This document shows positions 61,601 through 64,000 of a stretch of 64,000 nt of DNA, in pieces. Origin of the DNA: Antrihabitans auranticaus (GTDB lineage Bacteria; Actinomycetota; Actinomycetes; Mycobacteriales; Mycobacteriaceae); contig NZ_JAEMNW010000003.1 in assembly GCF_016481275.1 (NCBI RefSeq), positions 372,001-436,000 on the forward strand, given 5' to 3'. A model generated the notes under the pieces. The model had not been told where the DNA came from and did no database searches. It saw only the letters and a program-made list of their open reading frames with translations. Position 1 is the first letter of the stretch, and each line of letters begins with the position of its first letter. The position numbers were made by a program, and so were the translations under genes.

Positions 61601-63611
61601 GCTTGGCCATTTTGCGATGCTGCGCACCGAATCCCGACAGCACCCAGACCGCACCCTGCGGCGACGGGGAATCCGCGCTGAAGACGCCCTGCGCGGGCTT
61701 GCCCGCGGCGACCGCACGCAATCCAGTGATCGCCTCGTCGTGCGTCGTCGCAAGGATCACCGAGCGAGTACGACCGTGGTTGCGTTTCGCGAGCGCCCTG
61801 CCGACGTCGGCGAGCGGAGTGTTCTGGCCGGCTTCGGATTCGAGCCAGTCGGCGAGGTCCGCTGCCGCGCGCCGGCGCCGCGACGGCATGTAGGCAGATA
61901 CGGCGAGCAGCACCGGCAGGTGAGACGGTTCGGTCTCCTCGACCACGGCTTCACGGACCGGTGCCTCACGCAACACGACGTGCGCGTTGGTGCCGCCGAA
62001 GCCGAAGCCCGACACTCCGGCCGTCGCCTGGCCGGAATAGCGCGGCCAATCCGTCGCCTCCGGAATGACCTTCAGGTGGGCCTTGTCGAACGGGATGTAT
62101 GGGTTCGGACCTGCGTAGTTGATCGACGGCGGCAGCTTGTTCTCCTGCATCGCCAGCACGACCTTCGCGAGGCTGGCGGCACCGGCGGCGGACTCCAGGT
62201 GACCGAAGTTCGTCTTCGCCGAGCCGAGCAGCGCGGGGTTTTCCTCACCGCGACCGCGACCGACCACACGCGCGAGCGCGTCGGCCTCGATCGGGTCACC
62301 AAGGATCGTGCCCGTGCCGTGCGCCTCGATGTAGTCGACGGTCGACGGGACGAGTCGGGCATCGCGATAGGCCTGCCGCAGCACGTCTGCCTGCGCATCG
62401 GGGTTCGGCGCAAAGATGCCGTTGCTTCGGCCGTCGGAGTTGACAGCGGTTCCCGCGATCACCGCGAGCACTGTGTCACCGTCCCGCTCGGCATCCTCGA
62501 GTCGCTTGAGCACGACGAGACCGCCACCTTCGGAACGGACCATGCCATCGGCATCGGATGAGAAGGCCTTGATGTGGCCGTCCTTCGCAACCGCGCCCAC
62601 GCCGTCGAAGCCCAACGTGACGAGCGGAGCAAGCAACATGTTCACGCCACCGGCAAGAGCGACATCGGCCTCATGGCCGCGCAGCGCACGAACCGCCTGG
62701 TGCACCGCGACGAGCGACGACGAGCACGCCGTATCGACCGCAACCGACGGACCACGGAAGTCGTAGAAGTAGGACACCCGGTTGGCAACGATCGACGTTG
62801 CCGCACCGGTCAGGGCGTACGGAGTTTCGCCCTTCTTCGGGTCCAAAGCCGAAAGCAACGTGAAGTCATGGCTCGACGTGCCGATGAAGACACCGACCTG
62901 CGCACCCTTCAGTGAACTCGCTGGGATGCGGGCGTGCTCCAACGCCTCCCACGTCAGTTCCATCGCAAGACGCTGCTGCGGGTCCACGCGCTCGACCTCG
63001 GTCGGCGACATTGCGAAGAACTCGGCGTCGAAGCCCTTGACGTCGTCGAGGTAACCGCCGCGGGTATTCGCGGCAGCGACCGCCGCGGCGGCCACGGGGT
63101 CGGACAAGAATTCGTCCCAGCGACCCGGCGGCAGGTCGGATATACCGTCGCCGCCGCCGATCAGGAAGTCCCACGTCTCCGTCGGCGTCGTGCCTGCCCC
63201 GGGGAACCGAGTCGACAGGCCGACGATGGCGATGTCGTGCGACACGCCCACCGGGAGCTCGTCGGTATAGAAGGAGTCGTCAGCAGTGTCCTCCGGCGTC
63301 TCCGGCTCGCCTTCGATGATGCGTTCGGCGAGCGAGGCGATCGTCGGATGCTGGTAGGCAACCGTCGCCGTCAGCATCACGCCGGTCAGCTCTTCGACAT
63401 CGCCGCTCAACGCAATAGCGTCGCGCGACGAAAGCCCGAACTCTTCCATCGGACGATCGTCGGAGATGTTCTCCACCGGTTGCCCGGTCGCGTCGGCAAC
63501 CCATTTGCGCAACCAGGCACGAAGCTCCGCAACGGTCAGCTCGGTCGCGCCGGATTCCGTCGCAGCCGCTGTCTCGGTGCTGCTGGCCTGCGTCTCTGCA
63601 TGTTCAGTCAT
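58650..63611 (-). CDS. pks13: Mycolic acid condensing polyketide synthase Pks13
   Basis: Joins the meromycolate and alpha chains to make the mycolic backbone. 1653 residues with the full domain order: N-terminal ACP (Ser near 60 in GLSSRDAI), ketosynthase (Cys near 295 in DTACSSS, histidines in EAHGTGT and NFGHLES), acyltransferase (Ser near 743 in GHSMGEV), second ACP (Ser near 1184 in LGLDSLMG), an Ala/Glu-rich linker, and thioesterase (Ser near 1464 in YGWSLGA), which transfers the product to trehalose. GGAG lies 6 bases before ATG. Placed between fadD32 and accD4. Confidence 0.97.
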   Translation of the reverse strand: MTEHAETQASSTETAAATESGATELTVAELRAWLRKWVADATGQPVENISDDRPMEEFGLSSRDAIALSGDVEELTGVMLTATVAYQHPTIASLAERIIEGEPETPEDTADDSFYTDELPVGVSHDIAIVGLSTRFPGAGTTPTETWDFLIGGGDGISDLPPGRWDEFLSDPVAAAAVAAANTRGGYLDDVKGFDAEFFAMSPTEVERVDPQQRLAMELTWEALEHARIPASSLKGAQVGVFIGTSSHDFTLLSALDPKKGETPYALTGAATSIVANRVSYFYDFRGPSVAVDTACSSSLVAVHQAVRALRGHEADVALAGGVNMLLAPLVTLGFDGVGAVAKDGHIKAFSSDADGMVRSEGGGLVVLKRLEDAERDGDTVLAVIAGTAVNSDGRSNGIFAPNPDAQADVLRQAYRDARLVPSTVDYIEAHGTGTILGDPIEADALARVVGRGRGEENPALLGSAKTNFGHLESAAGAASLAKVVLAMQENKLPPSINYAGPNPYIPFDKAHLKVIPEATDWPRYSGQATAGVSGFGFGGTNAHVVLREAPVREAVVEETEPSHLPVLLAVSAYMPSRRRRAAADLADWLESEAGQNTPLADVGRALAKRNHGRTRSVILATTHDEAITGLRAVAAGKPAQGVFSADSPSPQGAVWVLSGFGAQHRKMAKQLYENNKVFADAIDNVDELILDEAGYSIKEMILDDAQDYDVGTSQVGIFAIQIGLNALLRHHGAEPSAVVGHSMGEVAGAFISGGLPLEDAVRVICSRSRLMGEGESMLSGDSIRLMALVEYSSEDIKGVLVDYPNLEEAVYAAPNLTVIGGPEPEVNAIVARAEAEGKIARVLQTKGAGHTSQMDPLLGELAAELAGIEPKKLQHGLYSTVDKEEYYRAGHAPIHDVDYWVKNMRHSVYFTNAIKKAVETGHTTFIELAPNPVALMQVAATTFAAGLHDAALIPTLKRKEDEELGVLTALAQLYVHGHKVDIASLFEPGGYAEIPRTAFLRKPHWIDARIDSAGNTRIPGAHVALPDGKHVWEVQASAAPDLNALVAAAAAQVLADSSVAASVAHGGAATSGTLTTTLSPHLGGASVQVHAKEGAQFRLLFDAVVVSGAALPELVPTPVPEVVVDETVGPHLPEIVESFGDKWDPNGTQTLEDRLSYIIADSMGYAQEDLPLEIPLIELGLDSLMGMRIKNRVEYEFDIPTVQLQAVKDASVIDVAKFLQYAVEHRDEVEALAEQQEAERAAGEGDAEAPTAVEDTTVVAEAEAIVEEAAVHEPVLADGPVAEPAAPVLGDQQAFAEAAGSDVPPRDNPERLTYAAWTTITGQSPKGIFNVLPVLEEEVAEKLAARLTERAKGEITVDDVLDCETIEELANVVREHLEGGSLDGFVRVLRPRPEGSTAIPVFVFHPSGGSTMAYEPLIRRIPADTPVFGIERVEGQIDERAAQYIPELRKIQGDGPYVLYGWSLGAVLAFAVAKQLRAEGADVRLVGMIDLALPLERPKEGPEEAQARIERYAAFAKKTYGVDAPLPVEQLKDATEEEQIQIIMDLVKVSGAKIPGGIIEHQRTSWIDGRALANAEASEYEGDVVLYLADRYHDGMIELEPVYKHRAPEGGWGEYVPNLEVIHVGGDHLQIIDEPYVAKIGADLTAKLKAMA

Positions 63612-63684
63612 CGTTCTCCAAGTTACTCGCCCGTAGGAGCTGGTCAGACGGCGGCATCCAGGAGGGCAGGGATGGTCCAGCTAT

Positions 63685-64000
63685 TCAGTTGACGGCTGCG
63701 TCCGGGAATGCGGTCTGGGTGTAGCCACCACGGAGTGTGCCTTCGAGATAGGCCGCCTTGCAGGCACGACGCGCGATCTTGCCGCTCGACGTACGCGGAA
63801 TGGAACCCGCCGGAACCAGCAGGACGTCACGCACGGTCACGCCGTGGCGAGTCGAAATCGCCGCCCGAACCGTGTCGGCAATGGGCTGCGGATCGGCCTT
63901 GCCCGCTCCCGGACCACGCTCGGCGACGATGACAAGTTGCTCGGACGAATCGTCGGCGTCGAACTTCAGGCCGGAATGGCTTGTGTGCTCGAAAACTTCC
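63685..64000 (-). CDS. fadD32: Long-chain fatty-acid-AMP ligase FadD32 (C-terminal part only)
   Basis: The last 104 residues of an adenylate-forming enzyme, cut by the right edge. The reading ends with [19 protein letters not shown], the A10 lysine motif, followed by [20 protein letters not shown] and a TGA at 63685-63687. Together with the position 73 bases upstream of pks13 this identifies FadD32, which activates the meromycolic acid as acyl-AMP and loads it on the N-terminal ACP of Pks13. Nothing can be said about its start. Confidence 0.92.
   Translation of the reverse strand, partial: EVFEHTSHSGLKFDADDSSEQLVIVAERGPGAGKADPQPIADTVRAAISTRHGVTVRDVLLVPAGSIPRTSSGKIARRACKAAYLEGTLRGGYTQTAFPDAAVN

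Noticed and set aside
59280-62561. A 1093-codon open frame on the plus strand opposite pks13.
   Set aside because: It is antisense to well-supported Pks13 domains and its translation is Arg/His/Val-rich without motifs, as expected from high-GC codon bias.

Overview
This window comes from a high-GC actinobacterium of the mycolic-acid group (Mycobacteriales), most likely a Nocardiaceae-type genus near Rhodococcus or Nocardia. Two sets of genes support this. One is the arabinogalactan set: galactan ABC exporter, GlfT1, GlfT2, DprE1, DprE2, AftA and two Emb arabinosyltransferases. The other is the mycolate condensation set: AccD4, Pks13 and the C-terminus of FadD32. Only two emb paralogues are seen, and the cell-wall genes are scattered between unrelated genes, so it does not look like Mycobacterium tuberculosis itself. 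No tRNA, rRNA, CRISPR array, insertion sequence or prophage gene was recognised, and no gene-free stretch exceeds about 240 bases.

Layout. 1-2480: galactan export permease (cut by the left edge), its ATPase and GlfT1. 2500-8270: RsgA behind an unusual Shine-Dalgarno hairpin, an SDR dehydrogenase, a PAS-GGDEF-EAL protein with a broken frame, two SRPBCC proteins and a TetR regulator. 8247-17282: a polytopic glycosyltransferase, GlfT2, a GtrA flippase-like protein facing a GtrB-like glycosyltransferase plus a DUF2142 membrane protein, then rmlB, rmlA and rmlC for dTDP-rhamnose. 17292-23400: a small membrane protein, an alpha/beta hydrolase, a tandem pair of PrimPol-like proteins, a Baeyer-Villiger-type monooxygenase with its TetR regulator, an LppU-like lipoprotein and three very small genes. 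23600-27476: the Hen1-Pnkp RNA repair operon. 27479-33799: a cysteine-rich leader peptide before a TauE/SafE exporter, a large LuxR-type ATPase regulator, a molybdopterin oxidoreductase and an adenylation-domain fragment. 33913-38350: a membrane adenylate cyclase overlapping a Crp-type regulator, a flavin-binding-fold protein, a second GtrA protein and a DoxX-like protein. 38531-42594: dprE1-dprE2-aftA. 42581-50111: a P450 without its ExxR motif, an acyl-CoA synthetase, a stand-alone LigD-type polymerase, and a histidine kinase followed by a Ser/Thr-kinase/response-regulator fusion. 50268-64000: two emb genes, accD4, pks13 and the end of fadD32.

How the genes work together. DprE1/DprE2 make decaprenyl-phosphoryl-arabinose, which AftA and the Emb proteins use. 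GlfT1/GlfT2 build the galactan that the ABC transporter exports. RmlA/B/C supply the rhamnose of the linker. AccD4, FadD32 and Pks13 make the mycolates attached to arabinan. The most unusual items are the protein joining a complete Ser/Thr kinase to a NarL-type response regulator next to a histidine kinase, the CYP140-like P450 lacking ExxR, the paired PrimPol-like proteins, the Shine-Dalgarno/anti-Shine-Dalgarno hairpin before rsgA, and the cysteine leader peptide. Many genes appear leaderless, with a TANNNT box 6-8 bases before the start codon.
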